Below, piece by piece: positions 24,142 through 35,645 of a stretch of 64,000 nucleotides of DNA; the first letter of the stretch is position 1, and every line of letters starts with the position of its first letter. The notes beneath the pieces were generated by a model, which saw only the letters and a program-made list of their open reading frames with translations, had not been told where the DNA came from and made no database searches. The DNA is from Siphlonurus alternatus. Its lineage: Eukaryota; Arthropoda; Insecta; Ephemeroptera; Siphlonuridae. The stretch covers positions 19,563,482 to 19,627,481 of the forward strand of contig OX463787.1 of NCBI GenBank assembly GCA_949825025.1, written 5' to 3'. The translations under genes and the position numbers were made by a program.

Positions 24142-24452
24142 TGTCGAGCTCAAAAATTTTTATTGCAAAATAGGATGAGGGTTCAAAAATTAAGCACTCT
24201 TAATTTGTTTATTTATTTTTTTTTAGAGCTTGGGAAGTATTGCTTAAATATTTTACCGAGGTTCAAGGTTGGGTTTGAACCCATGTCCCTTTTAGGTCCT
24301 ATCCTAAGGCGACAATTTCTTTGTATTTTCAATATTTTTTTTAAAAAAAGTTCCCGCACACTAAAAAATATGAATAAAATCAGAGACGCATTATTTTACA
24401 CCCACTATCCATTTTTGCAATAAAATATTTGAGTTCAATACTCCATTTTAAA
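24142..24452. mobile_element. MITE family C, copy 4
   Basis: Diverged copy with TTTTTATTGCAAAATAGGATG at the left and CCACTATCCATTTTTGCAAT at the right. Confidence 0.6.
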
Positions 24453-24490
24453 ACACATCGAATACATATTAAGTTAACTGTTGTTTTTAG

Positions 24491-24597
24491 GACTGACTGT
24501 GGAGTCCACACACACGCTGTCAGGACGAGGAAACACCCCACGTGACACCACGAGGTGCGCTCCGTGGTCGCTACATGACTCAGCATGTCCTCGTCAG
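24491..24597 (+). other. Exon-like block
   Basis: Sharp borders: TTGTTTTTAG|GACTG at the left and CTCGTCAG|GTAGGG at the right. The sequence is much more GC-rich than its flanks. One frame is open throughout but matches no family I know. CACCCCACGTGACACCACG resembles CCCCACGTCACCACG in the 25.9/28.5/31.7-kb blocks, so it may be a fourth, older member of that series. Confidence 0.35.
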
Positions 24598-24709
24598 GTA
24601 GGGATCATAATGTATAGTCTGTCCGGGATAGGTTGATCTGACGTCACGATCTTTTGTCCTCCAATACAATCTTAATTAGAGCGTCAAGTGATTTAAGACT
24701 TACTGTATC

Positions 24710-25490
24710 TTAGATAGACTATACGATTCCAGAGACACTATAGAGATCTCCGTGTAATATGAGTGGGAATTTGAAGAACCTTGAAGTTTGTTTCACCGGA
24801 TTTACGAGTGACCAAACCACTGTCGACCAGTCACCATTGATTTCATCATCAGTGACGTAATCCGAGCTGGCCAATCGCCGCGTGATTACAAAATCGCCAA
24901 TTAGGTTCTTGCATGTCATTTGTTTTTTTAGATCAATCTAAAGAGTGATTTGAAAAATACACGTGTGAATTTTAAGCCAATTTTTTTAGTACTTCATCAT
25001 ACCTAAAATAAAGATTAAAAGAGATCACGTGATCTGGAGGCGCCTTCCACAACGCTTATGACGTCATTACATTCTTTGGTTCTACTATACAACACTTGCC
25101 TTGTTGCTTGTATATGAAACTATTTTATTTTTTTCCATAACAACGTGATTTTTTACAAGTGTTAAATACCTAAACCAAAGAATGTAATGACGTCATAGGC
25201 GTTGTGGAAGGTGCCTCCAGGTAACGTGGCCTCTTTTACTCTCTATTTTAGGTACGATGCATTGCAGTGTTAAAACAAGTAGCATAAAATTCACACGTGT
25301 ATTTTTTAACATCTCTCGATTCAGCTACTTATAACAAAATTACATGCAGGAACCTAATTGGCTATCTCGGATGACATCACTGAACTGAAACTAACGGTGA
25401 TTGGTCGATCGAAGTGTGACCACTCGTAATTCCAGTGGAACTAAATTCAAGGTTCTTCAAATTCCTACCCATAAGACAAGGATGTCTGTA
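24710..25490. mobile_element. Nested foldback with diverged B-type core
   Basis: The outer arms (AATTTGAAGAACCTTGAA at about 24770 versus TTCAAGGTTCTTCAAATT at about 25448) are inverted. The inner arms at 24945-25335 resemble family B (ACCTAAAATAAAGATTAAAA, TTATGACGTCATTACATTC). No coding content. Confidence 0.55.
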
Positions 25491-25892
25491 ACATATAATT
25501 TCTCTGTTATAATTCCTCGTGGACGTGGAGAAATTGATATGGGGATTAATGCAATGCTAGTTAAATAATACAATATGGAAGCTACATTAGCCCCAAATTA
25601 AAATCTACAAATTAGGGAGAAACTTTTCTTATTGTTTGTACGGCTTCGAGCAAGCCTGAGTGTTAGCAATGCTTTAATTGTGCGTCACTTGCATTTTAAA
25701 TATAATTTTGTAAGAATTTGAATATATTGTATATCTGTTAGCGTCATAATTATATTTCATTGTTATGTTTTTTAATTATAATTATTCAATTGGGCTAAAT
25801 ATTATGGTAAATAAACATATAATTCAATAGAATTAAATTTAGAATTGTCATTTTATGCTACTTATTATTAATTGCATGTTTTTCCCTCCTAG
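25491..25892. other. AT-rich lead-in to tandem units
   Basis: Contains GGCTTCGAGCAAGCCTGAGT near 25650, a diverged version of the GGCTTTGTCATACACTTCG motif that precedes the next two exon-like blocks. Otherwise unremarkable. Confidence 0.4.
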
Positions 25893-26022
25893 AATTTGTC
25901 TACCATGATTGATCGACCGCTTAAGAGGCCGACCCTCGACTTGCGAGAGAAAGACTCCTCATCGGTCAGAGACCCCACGTCACCACGTTCCGACCTGCAA
26001 GGAACACACGTGTCTTCTCCAG
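25893..26022 (+). other. Tandem exon-like block, member 1
   Basis: 130 nt between TTCCCTCCTAG (acceptor) and TTCTCCAG|GTGGG (donor). One frame is open end to end and ends in ...HVSSP plus one base (phase 1). The 3' two-thirds matches members 2 and 3 in sequence and frame (S-V-R-D-P-T-S-P-R-S, then L-Q-G-T-H-V-S-S-P); the 5' third differs. The length is not compatible with in-frame splicing to the other members, so mutually exclusive use or a non-coding role is possible. No protein family was recognised. Confidence 0.4.
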
Positions 26023-26074
26023 GTGGGAATATTGTACACTTCTGGGCTGGCTGAATGTTATCTCTGCTCGGGTT

Positions 26075-26345
26075 ATGCATTAAGATGCATTTCAATGGAA
26101 CGATGTCACGCGAGGTTTGGCGGGGCGAGAAAAGTGCACTTGTAGTGAATCCGTGTGGCGGCCATATTGGCAAGGATAAATCACAGTGCTATTAAATCGT
26201 TGCGGAAAAGCGATTTCTTCTCGTTAATTTCATACGATTTTTCTGCAAGTGCGTTTTTCTCGTCCCGCCATGCCTCACGCGCAACATTGCTCTATGGAAG
26301 AGCGGTTTTACTCTCACTTTCTCCGCCATCTTATAGCCTCTGCAT
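26075..26345. mobile_element. MITE family H, copy 1
   Basis: Foldback: GATGTCACGCGAGGTTTGG near the left end, with its inverse CCATGCCTCACGCGCAACAT at the right. GTGGCGGCCATATTGG is in the left arm. Repeated at 28755 and partly at 42459. Confidence 0.7.
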
Positions 26346-26626
26346 TTTAATGTATTATGAAGTATTGAGTTTGACGAAATTTCACGATGGCAGGAGACGT
26401 TTGAATTATCATAAATATATATACATCTGCTACAACTGTCAGTTTTGAACGCAATTATTAATTTTTTAATTTCTAGCATTTCTCTAAGAAGGAATGAATC
26501 AATTGAAAAATACAGATTTTTAATTAGTTTGAATGAAACTTCGTGTGGAAATATATCATTTGATTTTTTTCTGTACTGAATACCATTAGTTCACAATTCA
26601 CGAAAACAAACGTTAACGAAAATCTT

Positions 26627-26841
26627 AGGCCGGTCGCAGACAGGATCACATGATTTCGCTATTTCTACGATCGTAAGCTTACGATTGTACGTTTCTCATT
26701 TAGAACCGGTTCTAAATTTCTTATCATACGCCAGCATACGATACGAAGCTGTGTGTGCGCTCACAGCTGATCGCATAGCTTCTTATTTTTTTTTATCATT
26801 CGCTGTGAAATCATGCGACTCTGTCTGCGACCGGCCTTATA
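26627..26841. mobile_element. MITE family I, copy 1
   Basis: Left end AGGCCGGTCGCAGACAGGAT; right end CTGTCTGCGACCGGCCT. The centre carries palindromic ATACGA/TCGTAT motifs. It is absent from the second tandem unit. Confidence 0.7.
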
Positions 26842-27303
26842 GTCCTGCAACATGCGACACTTTTGTGCTAAAACAGTTGCCTATATACATTATACAGTGA
26901 AACTTATCTCATGACGACACACGTCCCATCATACACTTCTCGACATCCCGAACGTTACGTCTGCTCTCATTACACCCCGCCATGTTACTTGTAACTTGTC
27001 AACACTCACTACGTTCACATGACGGTGTTTAATACGGATCCGTTGACGACGGATAATGTTATTCTTATGGAGCATCGTCAACAAATACGTATTATAAACA
27101 TCGTCATTTGAAGGAAGTAGAGGAGTCTTGCAAACAAACATTTTTGTATTCAGTTTGCGGACTACGGCCATTAAAGAAAACATTTGTTTGAATTATAAGG
27201 GATTAATGTGAAGCAAAATCTATTTCAAAGGAAAAACGTTCTTATTTTTTATTGCAAATTTTTATACAAGATCTAGTGATAATTTTTGTTCCAATATTTT
27301 AAT
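26842..27303. repeat. Anonymous duplicated DNA with small foldback
   Basis: 27005-27110 contains mirrored GACGGTGTTTAATACGGATC and GTATTATAAACATCGTC. 27110-27240 matches 29885-30030 in the next tandem unit. Confidence 0.5.
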
Positions 27304-27564
27304 CCCTAGTTGAAAAATTTCGTCTTCAACTCATCCTTTACACGTCGATAACTAATCTTTTTACCTTTAAAACACATCTTATTTCCTCTTCGCTCAAAGT
27401 GAGGATGAAATGAAGATAATATTTCTAACATTTTATGCTCAAGGTAAAAAGACGTAATCTCGTCTTTTCCCCTCTTCATTCCTCTAAAATGGTGCAAACT
27501 AGGATTATAACCAAAGACGAGACGAGAGTTTAATAGCTAATAAAAGATAAAATTTATTTCAACG
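27304..27564 (+). mobile_element. MITE family A, copy 7
   Basis: Starts CCCTAGTTGAAAAATTTC and keeps the family interior. The right terminus is degraded (TTTCAACGCACC). Paired with 30096-30357 in unit 2. Confidence 0.65.
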
Positions 27565-28189
27565 CACCACCGGCCCTTTTAATCGAACTGCAAGTCGCTG
27601 ATTCTTTTATAATTTTTTTCACTGAATAAAAGGGAAACATTTTACAGGACTATGACGTCAGCGCAACTTTAATCTCGATTTTGTGTGTTTCAAAGCTAGT
27701 ATGAAATATTCACATGCAACGCTCTTAATTACAATAATCGCTATATTTGACCACGGATGTATACATGACGTTAAACACATGTTAATTCAAAATTCAAGTG
27801 GCAAAAATGTCCCCCCCCCCTTTTTCAGTAAAAAATATCAACTTTTATCCTATTTTCTCTTTGCTGGAACGTTCGGCTTTGTCATACACTTCGAGGCAGC
27901 CTGAATGTCACCACTGCTGTCCTTGTGGGTCTCTCACCTTATCAATATAAATATTTAACCGTTTGAACGACAAAATTTAATATAAAAAAATACAACCTCC
28001 ATAAATATGAATGAATTATGTAACTTTTATTTTGCTTGGAATTTTTCGTTATTAGTGCATGAAAAATGGCAATCAAAACAAACAAATCGTGCATTTTTAG
28101 TTAGGAAACAAATTCATAATATATAATTTTAATGTATTTACGAATATTTGAAGAGAAATTAAATGGGATTCACTCATTTTATACATTAG
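27565..28189. repeat. Anonymous DNA duplicated at 30358-31348
   Basis: Matches unit 2 through CTTTGCTGGAACGTTCGGC and GGCAGCCTGAATGTCACCAC. The TTAA at 27782-27785 is the empty site for the MITE present at 30581-30940 in unit 2. Confidence 0.65.
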
Positions 28190-28406
28190 AATATTAAATT
28201 TGGATTTTTATGAGCGACAACGGCGATGCGGCGCGATTTTGACGCAAAAGCTTTGAAATCCAATGAGGCGAGCGAATTCGCCCTATATATTTCGTTAATA
28301 GTAAGCATTTTTATTTTATTCGCCAAATATGACCAGCAATGGATACTACAGCAAGTGCGCATTAATCGCGTCACAGGCTGGAAATCACTCATGAAAATCC
28401 ACCATA
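28190..28406. mobile_element. MITE family G, copy 2
   Basis: Foldback copy: GAGCGACAACGGCGATGCGG near the left, with its inverse as part of the right arm. Core GCAAGTGCGCATTAATCGCG. Confidence 0.65.
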
Positions 28407-28544
28407 ATACTGTATATTTGGTATTGAGATTCCTAATTCATTAAATCTAATTTTTCTTTTTAAATTTTGAATTAACTATCCTAAAATATAAATGAAGCAT
28501 AATGATTCACTACAGCCAAATTAATTTTAATTTCTTCCTCCTAG

Positions 28545-28699
28545 CACTCGTCTGTCCACCCTCACGATCGCTCGAGAGGTCGCCCCACCAGACACGTGGT
28601 GGACAATTTACGAAGCCCCCAGCAAAGACTCCTCGCCGGTCAGAGACCTCACGTCACCACGATCGTTCGTCCTGCAAGGATCACACGTGTCTTCTCCAG
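28545..28699 (+). other. Tandem exon-like block, member 2
   Basis: 155 nt between TTCTTCCTCCTAG and CTTCTCCAG|GTGAG. One frame is open throughout (one leading base, then T-R-L-S-T-L-T-I-A-R-E, a W-W-T-I-Y stretch, and the conserved R-D-L-T-S-P-R-S...H-V-S-S-P end, leaving one base). It is more GC-rich than its surroundings. Members 2 and 3 differ by a 3-bp indel plus substitutions that do not break the frame. Confidence 0.45.
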
Positions 28700-28754
28700 G
28701 TGAGAATATTGTACACTTCTGGGCAAGCCGAATAATATCTCTGCTCGGGTTATG

Positions 28755-29015
28755 CATTTAGGTGCTTTTTCATTGAGCGATGTCACGCGAGGCTTGGCGG
28801 GGCAAGAAAAGCGCACTTGCAGTGAAACCGTATGGCGGTCATATTGGTGAGGAAAAATGGCGGTGCTATTAAATTGCGGCGGGAAAGTGATTTCTCGTCA
28901 CAAATTTCATACGATTTTACTGTAAGTGCGCTTTTCCTTCCCCGCCAAGCTTGGCGTGACATAGCTCCATAGAAAAGCGGTTTTACACTCAATCCCCCCG
29001 CCATCTTATAGCCTA
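28755..29015. mobile_element. MITE family H, copy 2
   Basis: Same position in unit 2 as 26075-26345 in unit 1: GATGTCACGCGAGGCTTGGC left, GCCAAGCTTGGCGTGACAT right. Confidence 0.7.
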
Positions 29016-29309
29016 TATACGTGAAATTATTGTGAATTAATGAGTTTGATGAAATTTCATAACGACAGGATACGTTTAATTATCATAAATATTTTACATC
29101 TGCTACAACTGTCAGTTTTGAACGCCATGTTAAATTTTTGTAATTTATAGCATTTCTTTTATATATAAGCAGGAATGAAGTTTGTCAATTAAAAAATACA
29201 TATTTTTAGTTACTTTCATGCGAATATATCATTTGATTTTTATTTTTCTTACTGAAAATTGAGTGCTATTCGTTCACAGTTCAGGAAGACAAAATTAGTA
29301 AACCAAACA

Positions 29310-29605
29310 TAAAGACCTCAGTTGATTGAGATCTTGGAATAAGCCCCCTTAAATGCTACAAGATTTGTAGAGAACTTGCCATAATGGGTGGCATGTAAAT
29401 TTAGAAGTGGAGCAATCTTATCAGTTTTGAGTTAAACTGAAGGTAGAAATTTAACATGGGCCTTATGAACGGAAACCAGGATTGGTACTGTTGTGAGGAA
29501 ATTGCCCCTCGGATTTGCTCAAACCATTAGCGAATAAGTTTTAGAGCACACTCAAATTTTTAAAATTTATTTCATTCGATTCCTTTTCACTGAAGTTTCT
29601 TTTCG
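29310..29605 (+). repeat. Dispersed repeat J, copy 3
   Basis: Shares GGCCTTATGAACGGAAACCA and TTTGCTCAAACCATTAGCG with the copies at 2880 and 15129. Present only in unit 2 of the tandem duplication. Confidence 0.55.
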
Positions 29606-29621
29606 CTCGCGTTACCGAGTT

Positions 29622-29838
29622 TAAAGACGCATTTAAATGGCAATTTTTATCATGCGACGCGACACGAATAATGCGCACTTGCTGTAACATCCATTGGCAG
29701 CCATTTTGGGCGATGAAGAGAAAAAGAGCATCTTAATTAACGCGTTTACCGGCGAATTCGCCACAACATAGGATTTCATAGCTTTTACGTCAAATCGCGC
29801 TGCATCGCCGTTGTCGCTCATGAAAATCCACCTTTAGA
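29622..29838. mobile_element. MITE family G, copy 3
   Basis: TGGCAATTTTTATCATGCGA left; CGTTGTCGCTCATGAAAATC right. Present only in unit 2. Confidence 0.65.
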
Positions 29839-30095
29839 ATAACATTATCCGTCGTCAGAACGAATACGTATTATAAACACCGTCATTTGATCGAAGTAGA
29901 GGAGTCTTGCAAACAAACATTTTTGTATTCAGTTTGCGGATTACGGCCATGTAAGAAAACATTTGTTTGAATTATAAGGGATTAATGTCAAGTATAGAAT
30001 AATTAATAAATCAAAGGAAAAACATGATTATTTTTTTATTGCAAATTTTGATAATAATACATGATCTCGTGATAATTTTGTTCCAACATTTTAAT

Positions 30096-30357
30096 CCCTA
30101 GTTGAAAAAAATACGTCATCAACTCATCCTTTACACGTCTAAAGCTAATATTTTTACCTCTAAAACAAATCTTATTTCCTCTTCGCTCACAGTGAGGATG
30201 AAATTAAGACAATATTTCTAACATTTCATGCTCAGGAAGAGGTAAAAAGACGTAATCTCGTCTTTTTTCCTCTTCTTATCTCTAAATTGGTGCAAAATAG
30301 GATTACCAAAGACGAGAGGAGAGTTTTATAGCGAAGAAAAGATGAAAATTATATCAA
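30096..30357 (+). mobile_element. MITE family A, copy 8
   Basis: Counterpart of 27304-27564 in unit 2, again with a degraded right end. Confidence 0.65.
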
Positions 30358-30580
30358 CGCAACGCTGGCCATTATAATTGAGCTGCAAGTCGCTGTTTCA
30401 TTTATAATTTTTTTCACTGAATCAAAGAGAGACACGTTACAAGACTATGACGTCACAGCATCTTTAATCTCGACGTCGTTTCATAACTATATAGTGTTAA
30501 ATATTTGCAGACAAAGCTCTTAATTACAATAATCTCTCAAATTATATTCGACCGTGGCTGTACCCTCAATAATGCACATG

Positions 30581-30940
30581 TTAACGTAGAGATAACACAC
30601 CCAACGTTAATAAAAATCCCATTCATAAAAATTAAGAAAAAAAAATAAAATGTTCTCCTTTACATATCTTATCCGTAGGTAAAATATCAGGTGTACAGAA
30701 ACGAGCTAGTTTTCGAGTTATTAATTATTAAAGTTGACTAATTTAAATAAACATGGAAGTTCGATTTCTCCATGTTAAATTAGCCAACTTTAAAAATTAA
30801 TAACTAAAAAACTAGCTCGTTTTTATGTATGCCTGATATTTTACCTACTGATAGTGGGATAGAGGAGAACATTTTAATTTTTTTCATAATTTTTATGAAG
30901 GGGATTTTTATTAACATTGGGTGTGTTATCTCTAACTTAA
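30581..30940. mobile_element. TTAA-flanked foldback MITE E, with empty site in unit 1
   Basis: TTAACGTAGAGATAACACAC at the left and GTGTGTTATCTCTAACTTAA at the right, with a near-palindromic interior (AAACTAGCTCG arms). Unit 1 has CACATGTTAATTC at the same place (27776-27788), so the element inserted at TTAA after the tandem duplication. TTAA targeting is typical of piggyBac-type transposases. Confidence 0.75.
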
Positions 30941-31348
30941 TTAAAAAATAAACTCTCCCCCCCTCTTTTTCAATAAAAAATTTCAACTTTCATCCTATTT
31001 TCTCTTTGCTGGAACGTACGGCTTTGTCATACACTTCGAGGCAGCCTGAATGTCACCACTGCTGTCATTGTGGGTCTCTCACCTTGTTAATAAAAACGTA
31101 ACCGTTTGAACGTCAAAATTTATATAAAAAAAAATGTAGCCTCCATAAAAATGATTGAATTATGTAACTTTTATTTAAGTTGGAATTTTTTGTTTTTAGT
31201 GCATGAAAAATGGCAAGCAAAACAATCATATCACGCGTTTTTAATAAGTAAAAAAAATCGTAATACATGACATTATTTTATTATATTTAGAATAGTTGAA
31301 GAGAAATTAAATTTAATGGTATTCACTCGCTTCATACATTAGAACATT
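30941..31348. repeat. Anonymous DNA of tandem unit 2
   Basis: Matches 27790-28189 of unit 1, with indels in homopolymers. No gene seen. Confidence 0.55.
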
Positions 31349-31561
31349 AAAGGTGGATTTTCATGAGCGACAACGGTGATGCAACGCAATTTTGACTTAA
31401 AAGCTGCGAAATCCTCTGCGGCAAGTGATTAAATCACCGAATATCGCGTTAAGAACGATGATATTTTTCTTTTAATCGCCAAATAAATCCGACAATAGAT
31501 GTTACAGCAAGTGCGCATTATTCGCGTCGCAGGCTGGAAATCAATCATGAAACACCACCTT
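31349..31561. mobile_element. MITE family G, copy 4
   Basis: Counterpart of 28190-28406. GAGCGACAACGGTGATGC near the left end. Confidence 0.65.
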
Positions 31562-31698
31562 AATTTTGTATATTTGGTATTGAGATTCCCAATTTATTAA
31601 ATGTAACTTTTTTTTAAATTTTGAATTAACTATCCTAAAATATAAATGCCATGAAGTATAATGATTCACCACAGCTAAATTAATTTGTAACCTCCTAG

Positions 31699-31856
31699 CA
31701 CTCGTCTGTCCACCCTCACGATTGCTCGAGAGGTCACCCCACCAGCCGTGCGGTGGACAATTTTTACGAACCCTCCCAGCAAAGACTCCTCGCCGGTCAG
31801 AGACCCCACGTCACCACGATCGTTCGTCCTGCAAGGATCACACGTGTCTTCTCCAG
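31699..31856 (+). other. Tandem exon-like block, member 3
   Basis: 158 nt between TAACCTCCTAG and CTTCTCCAG|GTGGG. The same frame is open as in members 1 and 2, ending in phase 1. The lipocalin terminal exon at 37763 starts with two bases that would complete a Gly codon, so splicing to it is phase-possible. The peptide is not convincingly lipocalin-like, so I treat this as speculation. Confidence 0.45.
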
Positions 31857-31912
31857 GTGGGAATATTGTACACTTCTGGGCAGACCGAATGATAGCTACA
31901 CTTTTACTTTGC

Positions 31913-32298
31913 ACTACGGGTAAGGTAACACGAAACAGCTGATCGAAGTAGTCCCATTTGATTAACATGTAATCCTTAGCAACCTCATAAAAATTCTGAA
32001 TTTTTTTTTAGATAACCCTCGGCACCAAAAAATTGCAGAAAAAAATCAAAACAATCGGAAGTGACGATTTTTTTTAATTAACTTTTTCAAGTTTTTTTTA
32101 AATGGCTCTCCCATGGAGAGCTAAAGTAAAAATTGAAATTAAAAAACTGAGCTCGTTCATTTGTTTTGAAAATTTTTCTGCAACTTTTTTTTGCCAAGAA
32201 CTGTCTCTTAGAAGAAAACAGAATTTTTATAAGGTTGCTAAGGTTTACATGTTAATCAAATGGAAATATGTCAATCAGCTGTTTCGTCTTACCATACA
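31913..32298. mobile_element. MITE family F, copy 1
   Basis: GGTAAGGTAACACGAAACAG at the left and CTGTTTCGTCTTACC at the right. The long arms contain CCCATTTGATTAACATGTAA. It truncates the third tandem unit. Confidence 0.65.
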
Positions 32299-32674
32299 CA
32301 AAGGGACAGGGGACCATTAAAATAATTATTTTTTAATCAAACGTTACCCATCAACTGAGTATGAATACATGCCGCACGGTGGCGAGTGCCCCAGAAAGCG
32401 CCTTATGAATAGCGCGACCGGAAGAACGTGACGTCACGTCCATCGCCTGGCGACACTGCTACCTCTTCTCCATGTAACTCAATCCCCCTTTCTCCCGCCC
32501 AGCCGTACTCAGTGCGATGTTGCCTGTGCAATTGACCTGCGGCTCTCTATATTTAATTAATTATTATATATTTAGGGGATGTTCCGAAAATGAAAATTTT
32601 CTCATTTCTTTTTGCATTAAAGTATTTTATAGTAACTTTTTAAACATTCATGATTGCATTGTCCTACGTCCCTT
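32299..32674. other. GC-mixed block, nothing definite
   Basis: 32380-32520 is GC-rich with GTGACGTCACG and a pyrimidine-rich stretch, then AT-rich DNA. No frame or splice pair stands out. Confidence 0.3.
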
Positions 32675-33015
32675 TAAAGAGCCAAGTAGGCAATACACAA
32701 GAACTATTTACTACGAAGACGGCCTGACTTTTTTGCCGCCATTCGGCTAACATTTCCTTCACCCAGTGACGTCACGACCTTGACTTTTCTAGCGCATTTG
32801 ATTGGCCTAGAGTCAGCTACAAAGATACCGCGGTCAAAGATGCCGCTTTATTAGCCATCTGTCAAATCTGTCAAGCTGTCAAATCTTAGGCGTCATCAAA
32901 GAAACCGCCCGAGCACGTGGCTCATTTAGCGGACTTCCCCGAAGGTTGGCGAGAAATGTTGAGTATCGAGGTTCTTCAATAAGTTGTTCTAGGCCGTCCT
33001 CCAGTATATAGTCGT
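32675..33015. mobile_element. MITE family K, copy 1
   Basis: Contains CCGCGGTCAAAGATGCCGC and CTTGACAGA-type inverted motifs. GGACGGCC-like ends (AGACGGCCTGA left, TAGGCCGTCCTCC right) are inverted. An inverted, interrupted relative is at 52692-53385. Confidence 0.6.
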
Positions 33016-33720
33016 TAGGCAATACACGCAGTTGTGACGTTAAGCAAGTCATTTGAAACAGCCTATATGTGAAATATTGGTGAATATTTTGACTTAAGTT
33101 TGTGAAAGCGTAATATTATGATCACAGAGGCTTCAAGTCAGCTGATTTTGCGGTGTTCCATCGTTTTATCCTAACATTTAAAACACATGAAATTGCTTTT
33201 TTTGGCTTTAAAGATTTTTTTTTGCAAAGAAAATTAAAAAATAAGTTCTTAATTCATAATTAGATGATCCTAAACCGAAAATAGGGGTGAGGATGGAGAA
33301 GTTTCAAATCAACAGCTTTAATAATTATTACTGTGAGAAAAATTTATATTTCAAATTTTTTAACATGTTCCTTTTGTATGAAAATAATCCGGCAGTGAAT
33401 AAATGAAAAATCTTCTATACGTCTAACGACGTAAAGTGACGTAATATTGTATTAATAGCATTTTTAAAAACAGGTTAAACATTGCCAATAAAGGGAATTT
33501 CTTGAACATTTTGAATGAAAGTTTGAGTAATATTTATAATTTTTATTATATGACACATATTCTTTACACAAATTGTAAATTAAAATTTATTTTTAGGTTT
33601 TTAGGTAATTTAAGAATTAAAAAAACAATTTAACTATTGTGAGCGTCAGCCTAAATCAATAATAATTATAATATACGTGACTATTGCATTAGAGACCTGG
33701 TTCGCGCCTTCGTATTTATT
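33016..33720. other. AT-rich, nothing recognised
   Basis: No repeated blocks or exon-like segments found. Confidence 0.45.
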
Positions 33721-33724
33721 TTTT

Positions 33725-34105
33725 TTTTACAAGGATATACCCCTAAGAGCTTAAACCTCGCGGTGGGGTAATGGGTATTGATAGGATATGGAAAAATGGT
33801 GGCCACGGCCTGTTACATGTCCCAGCATTCGCTGAGGTGAGACTGAGGGAACCGTGGAAAACCTCAGTTAGGACGGCACCTCTACTTTTTTTCAATCGAC
33901 CAAAGCTATGTCCAAATCCTGGGGAACCACACACAAGTGCATCACTGCACTGGCTGGAAAGCGAGACAAATTTACCCCAGGGAGGGAACAATGTGATTTT
34001 TACTTGAAATTGTCACCAATCCAAGTACTAACCAGGTACGAAATTTCTTGACTTCGGTGATCTAACGAGAACCGGTCAATGCACTGCGACACGCTCGAAT
34101 TTTTA
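33725..34105 (-). mobile_element. 5S-headed SINE, copy 3
   Basis: The - strand reads GTCGCAGTGCATTGACCGG, TTCTCGTTAGATCACCGAAG, then the body with CCAGCATTCG core and a short A tail (T-run at 33719-33730). The end ACAAGGATATACCCCTAAG (+) is identical to that of copy 4. Confidence 0.75.
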
Positions 34106-34119
34106 ATTTGTAACTCTTA

Positions 34120-34325
34120 AGGTTGAATCACATGGTGATTTTTATCATGCGACGCGACGCGATTAATGCGCACTAGCTGTAACATTCATTGGCGGCCATA
34201 TTTGGCGATTAAAAGAAAAAGAGCACCGTAATTAACGCGATTTCCAGTGAATTCGCCACCACATGGGATTTCACAGCTTCTAAGTCAAAATCGCGTCGCA
34301 TCGCCGTTGTCGCCGTCCGCCTTTG
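34120..34325. mobile_element. MITE family G, copy 5
   Basis: AAGGTTGAATCACATGGTG left; GCCGTTGTCGCCGTCCGCC right; GGCGGCCATATTTGGC in the core. Directly follows the SINE. Confidence 0.65.
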
Positions 34326-34504
34326 GCATGTAATTTGCTCCTGTGATACTTCAGTGTGTAAATAGTTGCCGACTGTACATTTTTACAGGGCAAATTATCT
34401 CTCACTATGGAGATTGAAAGAAAATGATTATTCGAAAAGAAAAAAAAAGTGGTGGAATTGAATAGCAAATATTAGTACAGGATCTCGTGTGATGATTATG
34501 GACA

Positions 34505-34925
34505 AGTAGCATAACTTTTTTATAGTAGTGTAATCGAAAGAGGAGGTCGAAAAATACACCTGTGAATTTTTTTAGATTCTTATCTGTACTGCATCATGCC
34601 TAAACTAGAGATGTAAAGAGGTCACGTGACCTGGAGGTGGCGCCTGTATCGCCCGTGAAGTCATTGAACAAACGATCGACTTTACAACGCTTCTAAACAA
34701 CCAAGTTGCTATGGAAACAAGCAACAATTGATTTATTTTTTATACAAACGTTATATAGTCAATCGTTTGCTTGACCGGACAGTTCAATGACGTCACGAGC
34801 GCCGCCTCCAGATCACGTTACCTCTTTATATCTCAATTTTAGGCATGATGCAGTACAGATAAAAATCTTAAAAAATTAATAGGATCTCCTTTTTCGATTG
34901 AGCTATTATAAAAAATTGATGCTAC
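34505..34925. mobile_element. Diverged B-type hairpin MITE
   Basis: Inverted arms: AAAGAGGAGGTCGAAAAATA left and the degraded GATCTCCTTTTTCGATTG right. The central arms GTTATATAGTCAATCG and CGATCGACTTTACAACG-like are mirrored. GATGCAGTAC/GTACTGCATC pair. Confidence 0.6.
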
Positions 34926-35645
34926 TTGTCCATTTCGTTCACTTTAATCCAATAGCATCTTATTTTATGATCGAGTTGCCTTGACGTTATTGCATTTGCT
35001 ATATAAAGGAAAAAAATTCACACATTCAGAGAAAAGATACGTTACATATATTGTCTAAAGAGTGACTTTGGTCTCAAATTTGAGGTTTTTATCGAATTCA
35101 TAGCACTGTGTATGGGCTATACTCATATTATGTGTTTCTAAACCTAATATATTTATAAACAATTGTTATATATTTTTAAATAATTATTATAATGCTATAA
35201 AGTTTGAGTTGGTCTGCATTATTTAATCTTTGTAGCCTGTACCCCCGAATCCTTAATAAAAAAGATAGGAACTTGATGCCTATTGACGCCTCCAGGGGGC
35301 GTGGCATCACTTTCAATAATTAAATAAATATAGTTCTAGGATTCAAAAAAAATCTGAAATAAATCAGAGAAGCATAATTTGGCACCTTATATTCATTTTT
35401 GTAGTAACAAATTTCATGCAGGTTAGACAAATATGTCTATTTATTCTATAATTATATATTTAACATCAAAGACGACTTTGTAGCTATTTCTGATATGTTG
35501 GTTGATGATCACACTGTGTATGGGCTACCATCATTATGAATTTCATGACTCAATATATAAAAAATTATTATAATTAATTTTTTATTATTATTATGTTATT
35601 AAGTTTGAGGTGTATTATTTAACCTTTGTTTTCTGTATGTTGCAG
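34926..35645. other. AT-rich with a D-type MITE half
   Basis: 35225-35420 matches the right half of family D (GGCGTGGCATCACTTTCAATAA and GAGAAGCATAATTTGG). The rest is AT-rich with two similar short stretches, CACTGTGTATGGGCTA at about 35105 and 35512, suggesting an old local duplication. Confidence 0.45.
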
